DNA from: Clostridium sp. UBA4108
Lineage (GTDB): Bacteria > Bacillota > Clostridia > Clostridiales > Clostridiaceae
Length of the DNA stretch: 19,587 bases
Direction: 5' to 3'
NCBI GenBank assembly: GCA_002381695.1
Contig: DFXM01000009.1
Span: 2,812 to 22,398 of the forward strand
A model generated the notes under the pieces. It ran no database searches. It was given only the letters and a program-made list of their open reading frames with translations, and was not told where the DNA came from. How positions within the stretch are numbered: the stretch's first letter is position 1; each line of letters starts with the position of its first letter. The position numbers and the translations under genes are program-made. Positions 1 to 8,720 of the stretch are shown one piece after another.

Positions 1-190
1 TAAAAAATCTAAAATACAACAATTTACTACTTTGGGACAGGTTGTATTTCTTAACGATTTTTTCTTTCATAGAACTTAAGTAAATCTAAGCTTTCTGCAA
101 ATGGTATTCGCAGGAATAATATGAAGCTCAATTTCAACAATTTATTAAGCATACTAAGTTTAAAGCATAGACATATGAAAAGAAATATTA

Positions 191-218
191 AAAGAGGAAA
201 CCTACAGGTTTCCTCTTT
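191..218. terminator. Rho-independent terminator, probably bidirectional
   Basis: A perfect 12-bp stem (AAAGAGGAAACC with GGTTTCCTCTTT) closes a 4-nt loop. The flanking T tract is short on the plus strand and TTTTAAT on the minus strand. It probably ends a transcript entering from the left edge. Confidence 0.6.
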
Positions 219-566
219 GACTTAAGACAGATAAGATCTAAGGTTTCGATTTAATATTATTTATTATTGATAGATGATGTTTACAAATTTAATTACACAA
301 ACATTTTCGAAAATGATTCTATAATGGGATTATAAAATCATTTCCTAATTTACATTTTAAGATTATAACATCACTCTAATAATTAATGTATGGAAATTTT
401 TCAGTAAGGTTCCACTTAAAGTAGATAGAAATATTAGATGTAATATCTATTTTACCAAGAGTTCTCAAATGTTTTAGATTACTTGTAAAGATATATAATA
501 CTGTTTAATAAAGATATATATGCAATATAAAGAATAGTCGAATAATATTTTATATTGTAAATATTA

Positions 567-595
567 TTGAATTTAGTTTAATTTTATGTTATATT
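567..595 (+). promoter_or_regulatory. Candidate sigma-A promoter for nhaC
   Basis: TTGAAT (567-572) is followed after 17 bp by TATATT (590-595), with a TGn extension just before the -10. The start would give a 5' leader of about 155 nt. In such AT-rich DNA chance matches occur, so confidence is moderate. Confidence 0.45.
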
Positions 596-760
596 TGTGT
601 TAATAAACCAAAATATAGTCGAAAAATTTAATTTTGGAAATAGTCTTAAAAACCTTATACAAGGGATAAAATTATTCATCATAACTTACGGTATTAGGTA
701 TTGATTCTTTGAATTAATATTTGATGACAAATATATATTACAACAAGGGGGAAAAGATTG

Positions 761-2206
761 ATGAACAATGAAGAAACTAAGAAAAAACCATCTCTTATGG
801 TAGCTATGATACCATTCATTTGTTTAATTTGTTTTATGCTATTGGGGGTAATAGTATTCGATTCAGCACCTCAGATTCCATTAATTATATGTTGTACAAT
901 TACTGCAATTATAGGTAAAATTTTAGGTCACAATTGGAATGATATGGAGGAGGCTATGATAAAAACTAACTCCATGGCAATGCAAGCAAACTTCATCATA
1001 ATGATTGTTGGATGCTTAGTAGGATCTTGGATAGCTGGAGGAGTAGTTCCAGGAATGATATTCTATGGACTTAAGCTATTCACACCAACTATGTTCTTAT
1101 TCTTATTACCAATCATATGTGCAATAGTTTCAGTTTCAACAGGTAGTGCATGGACTACTGCAGGAACTATGGGAACAGCAGCTATGGGTATAGGAGCAGG
1201 TCTTGGAATACCATCTGCAATTGTAGCCGGAGCAGTTGTAACAGGGGCTTCTTTTGGAGACAAATTATCACCCTTATCAGATAGTACAAACTTAGCAGCT
1301 GGAGTAGTTGGAGTAAATGTATTTGATCATATAAGACATATGCTTTATACTACAGTGCCAAGCTTTATTATTTCAGTAGCGATATTTGCAATTATAGGAA
1401 TAGGTTATAAGGGACAGGTAGCAGATACTACTCAAATTAGTGCTATATTGGAAACTATACAAGCTTCCTTTAATATTAGCCCGATAATATTTATTGCACC
1501 ACTTTCAGTAATCTTAATGATAATATTTAAAGTACCTGCTATACCAGGTATGATAGGAGGAGCACTTATAGGTGTATTATTCTCTTTTATGCAAGGTAAC
1601 AGTATATCAGGGGTGTTACAAGCATTGTTCTATGGATTTGAAATAAGTTCAGGAAACACTATGGTAGATTCACTACTAAACAGAGGAGGACTTCTTTCCA
1701 TGATGGAAACGATTTCTCTAGTTATGTGTGCTCTAGCTTTTGGAGGTCTAGTGAAACAAATAGGATGTCTAGATACTATAATAGCTGTAATACTTAAACA
1801 CTGTCATAGTAGAGGAAGCATAGTTTTATCAAATATAGTAAGTTGTATAGCTATGAACTTTATGGCAGCAGATCAATATATGTCAATAGTTATCCCAGGA
1901 CAAATGTACAAACCTGTTTATGAAAAATTAAATCTACATCCGAAGAACCTATCAAGGGTATTAGAGGATTCAGGTACATTAACTTCAGGATTGGTACCAT
2001 GGTCGACCTGTGGAGCTGTATACTTTACAACTTTAGGGGTAAGTGCTTTTGCATATGCACCATTCCACTTTTTAGGATTAATTAACCCTGTAATTTCAGC
2101 AATTTATGGTTATACAGGTTTTGCGATGAAGCCTTTAGATGAAAGTAAGCCAATTGCAAAGGAATTAGAATTAGATGATTTTAATAAGGAAGAAATAGTA
2201 GCATAA
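761..2206 (+). CDS. nhaC: NhaC-family Na+/H+ antiporter
   Basis: This 481-residue integral membrane protein is predicted to exchange external protons for cytoplasmic Na+ (or related substrates in this family). Hydrophobic segments run from about residue 15 to 450, consistent with 11-12 membrane helices. Family-typical stretches include GDKLSPLSDSTNLAAG at about 165-180 and AADQYMSIVIPGQMY at about 370-385. Length is normal for NhaC. An in-frame TTG sits directly before the ATG; AGGGGG at 746-751 is 9 nt from the ATG, which I prefer. The gene is monocistronic, with its own promoter candidate and a strong terminator. Exact substrate cannot be read from sequence: malate/lactate exchangers belong to the same superfamily. 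Confidence 0.88.
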   Translation: MNNEETKKKPSLMVAMIPFICLICFMLLGVIVFDSAPQIPLIICCTITAIIGKILGHNWNDMEEAMIKTNSMAMQANFIIMIVGCLVGSWIAGGVVPGMIFYGLKLFTPTMFLFLLPIICAIVSVSTGSAWTTAGTMGTAAMGIGAGLGIPSAIVAGAVVTGASFGDKLSPLSDSTNLAAGVVGVNVFDHIRHMLYTTVPSFIISVAIFAIIGIGYKGQVADTTQISAILETIQASFNISPIIFIAPLSVILMIIFKVPAIPGMIGGALIGVLFSFMQGNSISGVLQALFYGFEISSGNTMVDSLLNRGGLLSMMETISLVMCALAFGGLVKQIGCLDTIIAVILKHCHSRGSIVLSNIVSCIAMNFMAADQYMSIVIPGQMYKPVYEKLNLHPKNLSRVLEDSGTLTSGLVPWSTCGAVYFTTLGVSAFAYAPFHFLGLINPVISAIYGYTGFAMKPLDESKPIAKELELDDFNKEEIVA

Positions 2207-2218
2207 TATGAATATTCA

Positions 2219-2265
2219 CACCTTACTCTCTGGTGAATAACACCATCGAGGGTAAGGTGTTTTTT
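2219..2265 (+). terminator. Rho-independent terminator of nhaC
   Basis: A 12-bp outer stem (CACCTTACTCTC with GAGGGTAAGGTG, one G-U) surrounds an inner TGGTG/CACCA stem and is followed by six T residues. Confidence 0.88.
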
Positions 2266-2610
2266 CAGCCTATTTATAGAATAAAAAGTTAGTATAGATT
2301 ACCATTATCACAGCAGATATATTCCAAAACTATCGAATTTAATTTAAATTAAAATTAAATTTAAAGTTCTATACATATATTTATTTAAATCTCATTAGAA
2401 TAATTATAAAACTATATAAAATTGTATAAATTATTGAAAATACTTGTAATTATTTGTTGAAAAAGAAGTTTTCATAGGATAATCTAAGTAAGGATATAAT
2501 TATTGAAAATAATAATTATATTTACATAAGTTAATATAAATGAATTTTATGCATAAGGATTCTAAAATTAAATTCTAGTTATTAACTAAGAATAGACGAA
2601 GGAGAGGAGT
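2266..2610. other. Intergenic region before the chemoreceptor gene
   Basis: No gene seen. The stretch around 2336-2366 is a run of AATTTAAATT-type palindromes. A weak promoter candidate for the downstream gene is TTGTTG (2454-2459), 18 bp, GATAAT (2478-2483). No sigma-D motility promoter (TAAA-N15-GCCGATAA) is visible. Confidence 0.5.
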
Positions 2611-4587
2611 ATGAAAATGGAGAGCATAAAGAAAAAGATGCTGCTAGGAACACTTTCTGTTTTACTTGCTGCATTGGCCATTACAAGTGGAATATCTACA
2701 TATCTTAATTATTCTAGCGCTATTAATTCCCTTGAACAAACAATGAGTGAGGCAGTTCAAATATCAGCTAGTCAAGTATCGGCTGAACTAGAAGGATATA
2801 AGCGCCTTGCCAGTGAACTGGTAAATAGAAATATAATTATTAGTGAAGCTTCTCCTAAAGAGAGTATTATTGAAGAATTTAACAATATTAAAAATCGACA
2901 TGGGTTTACAGATATAGAAAAAACTAACGTAAATGGGATTACATCAGAAACTCAGATAGACATATCTGATAGAGATTATTTTAGAGTTCCAAAAGAAACC
3001 AATAAACCATATATTTCTGAACCAATTATTAGAAGAGATAATGGGGAAATGAATATTTATGTATCTGCACCAATTATAAAAAATGGTAGTTTTCAAGGAA
3101 TTGTGTTCTTTGGGGTAGACGCAACCTTTTTATCGGATATTGTATCTAATATATCTATTGGAGAAAGCGGAAATGCTGCAATTTTGGATAAAGATGGAAA
3201 CACCATAGCTTTTTCTGATGTACAACTGGTTTTAGATAAATATAACACTCAGGAAGAAGCAAAAAAAGATCCTAAGTTAAAGAAACTTGCAGCAATTGAG
3301 CGGGAGATGATACAGGGAAAAAGTGGTTTTGAAGACTATTCCTATGGTGGAAAGAAAAAATTTATGGCATATGCACCTATACCTAATACCAATGGATGGA
3401 GCATTGATGTAGCCATAGAGAAAAGTGAATTTTTAATCAGTACATATATTGCAATATTCATAAATATTTTAATTACGGTAATTATAATTATTATAGCTAT
3501 ATTAATTATTACCAAGCTAGCTTCATCTATTGTGGAGCCAATTAAGAAATGTGTAGAAAGAATTGAATTACTTTCTAAAGGGGATTTAAAATCTCCAGTT
3601 CCTGTGGTAAATACAAAGGATGAAACTGCTATATTGGCAAACTCTACAAAAATACTTGTAGATGAGCTGGAGAGTGTAGTAGAGGATATTGCCTTTGTTT
3701 TAGGGGAAATATCAAAGGGGAATTTGGACATAGAATCTAGAATAGTTTATACTGGAGATTTTACTCCAATACAGGAAGTTACCTCAAAAATTATTAATTC
3801 ATTAAATAGTACAATTTTTCAAATTAATGGGGCCTCAGAACAGGTAGCAAGTGCTTCAGAGCAGGTATCTGGTGCAGCACAAACCCTTAGTGAAGGGGCA
3901 GCTGAACAAGCAAGCTCTATTGAAGGATTATCTACAACGATCACTAATGTTTCAGAGCAGATTAAAAAGAATGCTGAAAATGCTCAAGAGGCAAATCAAA
4001 TGTCTTCATCAGCAAAAATAGAGGTTAGTAATGGAAATAAGCAGATGGAGCATATGATTCTTGCAATGAATGAAATTTCTAGTGCTTCAAAAGAAATTGG
4101 AAGCATTATAAAAACTATAGATAATATAGCGACACAAACAAATTTACTTTCCTTAAATGCAGCTATTGAGGCAGCTAGAGCAGGGGAAGCTGGTAAGGGA
4201 TTTGCTGTAGCTGCAAATGAAGTTCGTAACCTAGCTAGTGAAAGTACTAAAGCTGTACAAGAAACTGCTGCATTAATAGAGAATTCAATTAAAGCAGTTG
4301 AAAATGGGACAAAGGTAGCTAATGAAACTGCTAAGTCATTAGAAAAAATTGTAGAGAATGCAGAATACATAACAAATTTAGTTAATGAAATTGCTAATGC
4401 ATCAGAGGAACAAGCAAATGCAGTAAATCAAATTACTCAAGGCATAGATGAGATTTCAAGTGTCATACAGGCAAACTCAGCCACGGCCCAAGAGAGTGCT
4501 GCAGCTAGTGAGGAAATGAGTAGCCAAGCACAAGTACTTAAAGAGTTAGTGGAAGAATTTAAGCTAAAAAATAATGGTGAATTTTAA
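2611..4587 (+). CDS. Methyl-accepting chemotaxis protein with periplasmic-type Cache sensor
   Basis: A 658-residue transmembrane chemoreceptor that relays an extracellular signal to CheA/CheW. Membrane helix 1 is at about 10-33, an extracellular dCache-like domain at about 35-270 (ISDRDYFRVP and YVSAPI segments are typical), and helix 2 at about 276-302. HAMP lies at about 303-355 and the cytoplasmic coiled-coil signalling domain runs to the end. The hairpin tip is clear at about 503-543 (NLLSLNAAIEAARAGEAGKG). There is no C-terminal NWETF-like CheR tether. Start: an extended GGAGAGGAG abuts the first ATG; the ATG two codons later has equally good spacing. It stands alone and ends at a terminator. 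Ligand unknown. Confidence 0.93.
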   Translation: MKMESIKKKMLLGTLSVLLAALAITSGISTYLNYSSAINSLEQTMSEAVQISASQVSAELEGYKRLASELVNRNIIISEASPKESIIEEFNNIKNRHGFTDIEKTNVNGITSETQIDISDRDYFRVPKETNKPYISEPIIRRDNGEMNIYVSAPIIKNGSFQGIVFFGVDATFLSDIVSNISIGESGNAAILDKDGNTIAFSDVQLVLDKYNTQEEAKKDPKLKKLAAIEREMIQGKSGFEDYSYGGKKKFMAYAPIPNTNGWSIDVAIEKSEFLISTYIAIFINILITVIIIIIAILIITKLASSIVEPIKKCVERIELLSKGDLKSPVPVVNTKDETAILANSTKILVDELESVVEDIAFVLGEISKGNLDIESRIVYTGDFTPIQEVTSKIINSLNSTIFQINGASEQVASASEQVSGAAQTLSEGAAEQASSIEGLSTTITNVSEQIKKNAENAQEANQMSSSAKIEVSNGNKQMEHMILAMNEISSASKEIGSIIKTIDNIATQTNLLSLNAAIEAARAGEAGKGFAVAANEVRNLASESTKAVQETAALIENSIKAVENGTKVANETAKSLEKIVENAEYITNLVNEIANASEEQANAVNQITQGIDEISSVIQANSATAQESAAASEEMSSQAQVLKELVEEFKLKNNGEF

Positions 4588-4624
4588 AGAGCTTTAAAAC
4601 TAACAATTATTAAAAAACTAAAAT

Positions 4625-4667
4625 AAAAACTATGTTAGATTTGGTATCAAATGTAACATAGTTTTTT
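4625..4667 (+). terminator. Rho-independent terminator of the chemoreceptor gene
   Basis: AAAAACTATGTTA pairs with TAACATAGTTTTT; the loop holds an extra ATTTG/CAAAT stem, and a T run follows. Confidence 0.85.
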
Positions 4668-4760
4668 ATTCTATCTTAATATATTGCCAAGCTAAACTTT
4701 ATATTATTTCCACTAATACTTTAATTTATACATAAATCCATAAATTTTTTTCTAAATCCA

Positions 4761-4789
4761 TTGACAGATTAGGTTAGCGGTAGTAAACT
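4761..4789 (+). promoter_or_regulatory. Sigma-A promoter of the feo operon
   Basis: Consensus TTGACA (4761-4766), 17 bp, TAAACT (4784-4789). The spacer contains TTAGGTTAGC, a half-site resembling DtxR/IdeR boxes, so regulator binding there would block polymerase. Confidence 0.6.
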
Positions 4790-4796
4790 TATTGTA

Positions 4797-4839
4797 GTTA
4801 GCAAATGCTAACAAATTTGTTAGTTAAATCGTTAACTAA
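4797..4839. promoter_or_regulatory. Overlapping dyads, candidate metal-regulator operator array
   Basis: Three perfect palindromes follow each other between the promoter and the feoA ribosome binding site: GTTAGCAAATGCTAAC (4797-4812), CTAACAAATTTGTTAG (4808-4823), and TTAGTTAA-ATCG-TTAACTAA (4820-4839). All share the TTAG/CTAA core of DtxR-family boxes. The DtxR-family gene at 18826-19203 is a candidate binder. Fur is a less likely alternative because no GATAAT-ATTATC pattern is seen. Confidence 0.55.
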
Positions 4840-4867
4840 TAAATCCTTATTGTGAGGAGGGGTTAGT

Positions 4868-5077
4868 ATGCCACTTACTATGGCTAAAGCAGGACAAGAA
4901 ATGTCTATTAAAAAGATAAATGGAAGAGATAACACTAAGAGATTTTTAGAAAGCTTAGGTTTTGTTGTTGGAGGATGCGTTACTGTGATTTCAGAACTTG
5001 GCGGAAATGTGATTTTAAATGTAAAAGATACACGAGTTGCATTAGATAAAGCAATGGCTAGTAGAATTATGGTTTAA
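4868..5077 (+). CDS. feoA: FeoA domain protein (first copy)
   Basis: A 69-residue cytoplasmic SH3-like FeoA protein thought to assist FeoB in ferrous iron uptake. The pattern of a conserved Gly-rich turn (SLGFVVGG, about 30-37) followed by two beta strands and VALDKAMASRIMV at the C-terminus fits the family; length is normal. The start follows GAGGAGGGG with good spacing. It is first in an operon with a second feoA, feoB and a small Cys-rich partner, which is common in clostridia. The second copy is clearly divergent, so this is an old paralogue. Confidence 0.88.
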   Translation: MPLTMAKAGQEMSIKKINGRDNTKRFLESLGFVVGGCVTVISELGGNVILNVKDTRVALDKAMASRIMV

Positions 5078-5123
5078 GAGCTATATTTTATAAATTTGAC
5101 ATTATAAATATGGAGGTGATTAC

Positions 5124-5345
5124 ATGAAAACACTTAAAGGCACAGATTGCGGTGAAACTGTTAAGGTTCTGAAGCTTGAAGGAGAAGGTGCCATTAAAAG
5201 AAGAATCATGGATATGGGAATTACTAAAGGATGTTCCATTTATGTAAGGAAAGTTGCTCCATTAGGGGATCCTATAGAAATAACGGTTCGTGATTATGAA
5301 TTATCTATAAGAAAAGCGGATGCGGAAAAAATTATCGTGGAATAA
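5124..5345 (+). CDS. feoA: FeoA domain protein (second copy)
   Basis: A 73-residue FeoA-family protein with the usual sequence MGITKGCSIYV at about 32-42, PLGDPIEITVRDYELSIRK near the C-terminus and a final AEKIIVE. It starts 46 nt after the first feoA stops, behind TGGAGGTG. This copy looks more like the canonical FeoA than the first. Likely acts with FeoB at the membrane. Confidence 0.92.
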   Translation: MKTLKGTDCGETVKVLKLEGEGAIKRRIMDMGITKGCSIYVRKVAPLGDPIEITVRDYELSIRKADAEKIIVE

Positions 5346-5383
5346 GCAGGGTTTTAGAAATATAACTCTGCATATTTTAAGCA

Positions 5384-5404
5384 AATAGGTTAGCCTATGC
5401 TAAT
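5384..5404. promoter_or_regulatory. DtxR-box-like dyad upstream of feoB
   Basis: AATAGGTTAGCCTATGC contains ATAGG-TTAG-CCTAT, close to the known DtxR-type consensus TTAGGTTAGCCTAACCTAA. It sits inside the operon just before feoB and could be an internal control site. No clear promoter accompanies it. Confidence 0.4.
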
Positions 5405-5420
5405 CGGGGGAGGGAAAAGT

Positions 5421-7439
5421 ATGACCATTAGAATTGCGCTTGCAGGTAACCCTAACTGTGGTAAAACAACAATGTTTAATGAATTAACAGGTAGTTCTCA
5501 ATATGTTGGAAACTGGCCAGGGGTTACAGTAGAGAAGAAAGAAGGAAAATTAAAGGGACATAAGGATGTTACGGTGGTAGATTTACCTGGTATATATTCA
5601 TTATCTCCTTATACACTAGAAGAGGTTGTTACAAGAAACTTTTTAATTAATGAAAAACCAGAGGTTATTATAAACATAATAGATGCCTCAAATATAGAAC
5701 GTAATTTATATTTGACTACACAGCTAGTTGAGATGGGAATCCCAGTGGTAGTAGCTCTTAATATGATGGACGTGGTTGAAAAAAACGGAGATAAAATCAA
5801 TATACAAAAACTTTCAGCTGAATTAGGCTGTGAAATTATAGAAACATCAGCGGTAAAAGGAAAAGGAATAAAAGAAGCCGCAGAAAAAGCAATTGAAATA
5901 GCGAAACAAAAGAGTGAGTTCATACCAAAACATGAGTTTAATAAATCAGTAGAAGCAGCAATTATTTATATAAAAAATATTATTTCTAAAGACCTAGTTA
6001 AAGAAAATCAGCAGTGGTATGCTCTTAAATTATTTGAACGTGATGAGAAGGTGCTAGAAACTCTTTCCTTAACTAAAGATATTAAAGAGGAAATTGAGAA
6101 AGCTATCGTGAAATGTGAAGATGAATTTGATGACGATTCAGAAAGTATTATTACAAATGATAGATATGAGTATATTGGAAAAGTAGTTAGCAAATGTGTA
6201 CATAAGAAGAAAAAAGGTGGCATGACCATCTCTGATAAAATTGATAGCATAGTAACTAATCGTATGCTTGCATTACCTATATTTTTCCTTATCATGTGGG
6301 GTGTGTATTATGTTTCAATTCAAACCCTAGGTGATATGACTATCGGCTGGATAGAAACTTTCTTTGGAGATGTTGTTAGTGCAAATGTATCTAATTTCTT
6401 AGTTAGCGTTAGTGCAGCAGATTGGTTACAAGGACTTATAGTAGATGGTATTATTGCTGGTGTGGGTGCAGTTTTAGGCTTCGTACCACAGCTTATGATA
6501 TTATTCTTCTTCCTTTCATTATTAGAGGATTGCGGATATATGGCCCGTGTTGCCTTTATCATGGATAGGATTTTCCGTAAGTTTGGACTATCTGGTAAAT
6601 CTTTTATTCCAATGCTGATTGGTTCTGGTTGTTCAGTGCCTGGTATCATGGCAAGTAGAACAATAGAAAATGAAAAAGACAGAAAGATGACTATAATGCT
6701 GACTCCATTTATTCCATGTGGAGCTAAGCTTCCTGTATTTGCATTGTTTGTAGGTGCATTTTTCCCAGATGATTCTTGGGTTGGTCCATCTATGTATTTA
6801 CTAGGAATTGCAATGGTAATAATCTCAGGTATTATTCTAAAGAAAACTCCATTATTTAAAGGAGAACCTGCACCATTTGTTATGGAATTACCACAATATA
6901 AAATACCACGTTTTAAAGGTGTTTTAATTCACATGTGGGAAAGAGGAAAATCTTTCATAATTAAAGCAGGTACAATTATCTTCGTTGCATCAGGTGTTAT
7001 TTGGTTCTTACAATCCTTTAACTGGTCAATGGAAATGGTTGAAGCTGGTGACAGTATATTAGCATCCATCGGTAATGTAATTGCTCCAATTTTTTCACCG
7101 CTGGGCTTTGGAAACTGGCAATCAGCAGTAGCAACGGTTACAGGATTTATAGCAAAAGAGAACGTGGTAGCAACCTTTGGTATATTATTTAACCTAGGTG
7201 CAGAGTTAACAGAGAGCGACCCAACTCTTTTAACAAGTATTGGACAGATGTTCAACTCTGTTAGTGCATATTCCTTCATGGCATTTACACTATTAGCAGC
7301 CCCATGTTTCGCAGCTATAGGTGCAACTAAGCGTGAAATGGGATCATGGAAGTGGACTTTTATAGCTATAGGTTATCAAACAGGCCTTGCATATGTGGTG
7401 TCTTTTATAATCTATCAAGTAGGTAGCCTTATATTCTAA
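5421..7439 (+). CDS. feoB: Ferrous iron transporter FeoB
   Basis: A 672-residue membrane protein with an N-terminal GTPase: G1 GNPNCGKT (9-16), the GNWPGVTVE segment (30-38), G3 DLPG (54-57), G4 NMMD (114-117) and G5 TSAVKGKG (142-149). A helical insert follows, then from about 285 the transmembrane core with two Gate domains. Conserved Cys-containing membrane motifs are GSGCSVPG (about 407-414) and PCGAKLPV. It imports Fe2+. I place the start at the ATG 6 nt after GGGGGAGGG, eight codons inside the longest frame. Length is that of the shorter clostridial FeoB. A Cys-rich partner gene follows by 12 nt. Confidence 0.96.
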   Translation: MTIRIALAGNPNCGKTTMFNELTGSSQYVGNWPGVTVEKKEGKLKGHKDVTVVDLPGIYSLSPYTLEEVVTRNFLINEKPEVIINIIDASNIERNLYLTTQLVEMGIPVVVALNMMDVVEKNGDKINIQKLSAELGCEIIETSAVKGKGIKEAAEKAIEIAKQKSEFIPKHEFNKSVEAAIIYIKNIISKDLVKENQQWYALKLFERDEKVLETLSLTKDIKEEIEKAIVKCEDEFDDDSESIITNDRYEYIGKVVSKCVHKKKKGGMTISDKIDSIVTNRMLALPIFFLIMWGVYYVSIQTLGDMTIGWIETFFGDVVSANVSNFLVSVSAADWLQGLIVDGIIAGVGAVLGFVPQLMILFFFLSLLEDCGYMARVAFIMDRIFRKFGLSGKSFIPMLIGSGCSVPGIMASRTIENEKDRKMTIMLTPFIPCGAKLPVFALFVGAFFPDDSWVGPSMYLLGIAMVIISGIILKKTPLFKGEPAPFVMELPQYKIPRFKGVLIHMWERGKSFIIKAGTIIFVASGVIWFLQSFNWSMEMVEAGDSILASIGNVIAPIFSPLGFGNWQSAVATVTGFIAKENVVATFGILFNLGAELTESDPTLLTSIGQMFNSVSAYSFMAFTLLAAPCFAAIGATKREMGSWKWTFIAIGYQTGLAYVVSFIIYQVGSLIF

Positions 7440-7451
7440 GGAGGGATTTAT

Positions 7452-7589
7452 ATGTCTACAGTAATTATAGGTGGAATTGTTATAGGAGCGATGATTTTAG
7501 CAACTATAAATATAATAAAGAAACGTAAAAACAGCAGTTGTGGCTGTGGTTGCTCAGGATGCGGAAAGCAAAGTCAGTGTCACAAATAA
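7452..7589 (+). CDS. FeoB-associated Cys-rich membrane protein
   Basis: A 45-residue protein: one N-terminal membrane helix (about 3-22, ending INIIKKRK) followed by a cytoplasmic tail with six Cys, SSCGCGCSGCGK near 28-39 and a later Cys near 43. This matches the small FeoB-associated proteins found downstream of feoB in Firmicutes, whose role is not settled but may involve metal handling. It begins 12 nt after feoB behind AAGGAGGG. Last gene of the operon. Confidence 0.85.
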   Translation: MSTVIIGGIVIGAMILATINIIKKRKNSSCGCGCSGCGKQSQCHK

Positions 7590-7599
7590 TAATAAAGTT

Positions 7600-7634
7600 A
7601 AAAGGACACAGGGTGTATACCTTGTGTCCTTTTT
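7600..7634. terminator. Terminator between convergent feo operon and minus-strand operon
   Basis: AAAGGACACAGGG pairs with CCTTGTGTCCTTT (one mismatch), followed by a T run on the plus strand and TTTTAACTTT on the minus strand. Confidence 0.82.
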
Positions 7635-7652
7635 TAATAATTTTTTTATAGG

Positions 7653-7680
7653 GCTTTATTTCAATATAGTGTTGATAATT
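7653..7680 (+). repeat. IS/MITE-end-like repeat, copy 1
   Basis: GCTTTATTTCAATATAGTG and the following TTGATAAT closely match the left arm of the palindrome at 12700-12768 and the last bases of the window. It overlaps the stop codon of the minus-strand regulator gene. No transposase is nearby. Confidence 0.55.
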
Positions 7681-7975
7681 ACTCTCTATAAGATAATTTT
7701 ACTATATCTTCAAGCATAGCCACATATTCACGAAAGTCATTTTTACCTTTGCAAGTTATGGAGTATATGGTTTTAATTTTTTTTCCTACAGACTCTTTGA
7801 TAAATGAAACATATCCAGCAGTAGCTAGGAGTTCCATCTGCTTACCTAGGTTGCCATCAGTAGCATTTGTTAGTTTTTTCAAGGTGGTAAAATCAGCATC
7901 ATTCATCATTAATGCTGTAATAATTGAAAGGCGTAACTTTGATTGAAAAGCATCAGGTATTGAGGCAATATCCAT
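7679..7975 (-). CDS. Small winged-helix transcriptional regulator
   Basis: A 98-residue DNA-binding protein of the MarR/ArsR-like winged-helix group (HTH_34 type). The pattern SKLRLSIITALM - LKKLTNATDGNLGKQMELL - GYVSFIKE - YSITCKGKNDFREYV gives helix-turn-helix (about 12-55), wing (about 56-77) and a C-terminal helix. It is the second gene of an operon: its ATG overlaps the TAA of the upstream membrane-protein gene by one base, so translation is probably coupled. It may repress its own operon at the inverted repeat upstream of the first gene. Inducer unknown. Confidence 0.8.
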   Translation of the reverse strand: MDIASIPDAFQSKLRLSIITALMMNDADFTTLKKLTNATDGNLGKQMELLATAGYVSFIKESVGKKIKTIYSITCKGKNDFREYVAMLEDIVKLSYRE

Positions 7976-8703
7976 TAACCTAACACATCCTTAGTAGAAT
8001 TTTTTGACTGTCTTTTTAAATATAGTCCTAGTATTAAAAAGACAGTAGGAATTAATAAGTAGCCTATTATATCTCCATAATCAAGAGCAAGACTTAAGTT
8101 GTTTTTAAATAGGATAACAGGTTTAAGATTCATAGATATTAAAGTTAATCCCAAATAAACTAGAGATAGGATACATGGAAAAGCATTTTCTGTGAAAAAT
8201 CCTGTTACAAATAACATTATTGCTACAACAGAAGATATGATAATAAACATAGGATAGGGAGAGATAACTGTTAGTAATGTTGTTATATTAGTTAAAGGCT
8301 CAGAATAATCATATCCCATTGAAGCCTTATTTGTAATAAAAATAGTTAGTATTTGAGCTCCTAAAAGCGCAATAGACCATGTGTCAATTAGTTTTCTACT
8401 TAAATCATTGGACATAGTATGACTTTTTCTCATTCTAATACATATTATTGACTGCATCAAAATAGTTAATGCAATGATAATTACATTTAAAATAATAATA
8501 TTATTATTTTTTAAGCTCATGGTTTGATTAATCTCTAAAAGGGAATAAAAGGATACTGATGCAAGAGCGACTCCAGATAAAAACCAAATTACAGCAGTAG
8601 CAATAAAGAAATTTGCAGTGGATGTGAAAGAGTTTCTCGTTTTAAATATAATATTTTTAATTAAGCTAATGTCTTCAAGTGCTTGTTCCTGATAATTTTT
8701 CAT
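7975..8703 (-). CDS. Membrane protein of unknown function, partner of winged-helix regulator
   Basis: A 242-residue protein with about six predicted membrane helices (near 30-52, 68-90, 108-126, 138-165, 172-192, 210-232) and a charged N-terminus. I do not recognise a catalytic motif. Start: ATG preceded by AAAGGAGAG. It is first in a two-gene operon with the winged-helix regulator, a common clostridial pairing in which the membrane protein may sense or be the regulated output. Function cannot be assigned. Confidence 0.75.
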   Translation of the reverse strand: MKNYQEQALEDISLIKNIIFKTRNSFTSTANFFIATAVIWFLSGVALASVSFYSLLEINQTMSLKNNNIIILNVIIIALTILMQSIICIRMRKSHTMSNDLSRKLIDTWSIALLGAQILTIFITNKASMGYDYSEPLTNITTLLTVISPYPMFIIISSVVAIMLFVTGFFTENAFPCILSLVYLGLTLISMNLKPVILFKNNLSLALDYGDIIGYLLIPTVFLILGLYLKRQSKNSTKDVLG

Positions 8704-8720
8704 GATATCTCTCCTTTATT

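Larger units (their letters stand above)
1..757. other. Intergenic region upstream of nhaC
   Basis: I see no convincing gene here; frames are short and interrupted. It holds one strong hairpin near 191-218 and a sigma-A-like promoter near 567-595. About 160 nt of AT-rich leader then follow before nhaC. A weak hairpin (ATTGATTC with GAATTAAT, about 699-720) lies in that leader, but I cannot match the leader to a riboswitch class. TTTACA near 290 lacks the -10 element of the sigma regulon found later in the window. Confidence 0.6.

Noticed and set aside
285..320. TTTACA upstream of nhaC as another UviA-type promoter
   Set aside because: At the required 17-bp spacing the sequence is ATTTTC, not GTTnTT, and the conserved leader is absent.
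600..757. Leader of nhaC as a sodium-sensing riboswitch
   Set aside because: Only weak hairpins are visible and I cannot match any known conserved core.
1063..1263. Minus-strand frame inside nhaC, and similar frames opposite the chemoreceptor and feoB genes
   Set aside because: They are antisense shadows of strongly coding genes with no ribosome binding sites or protein-like content of their own.
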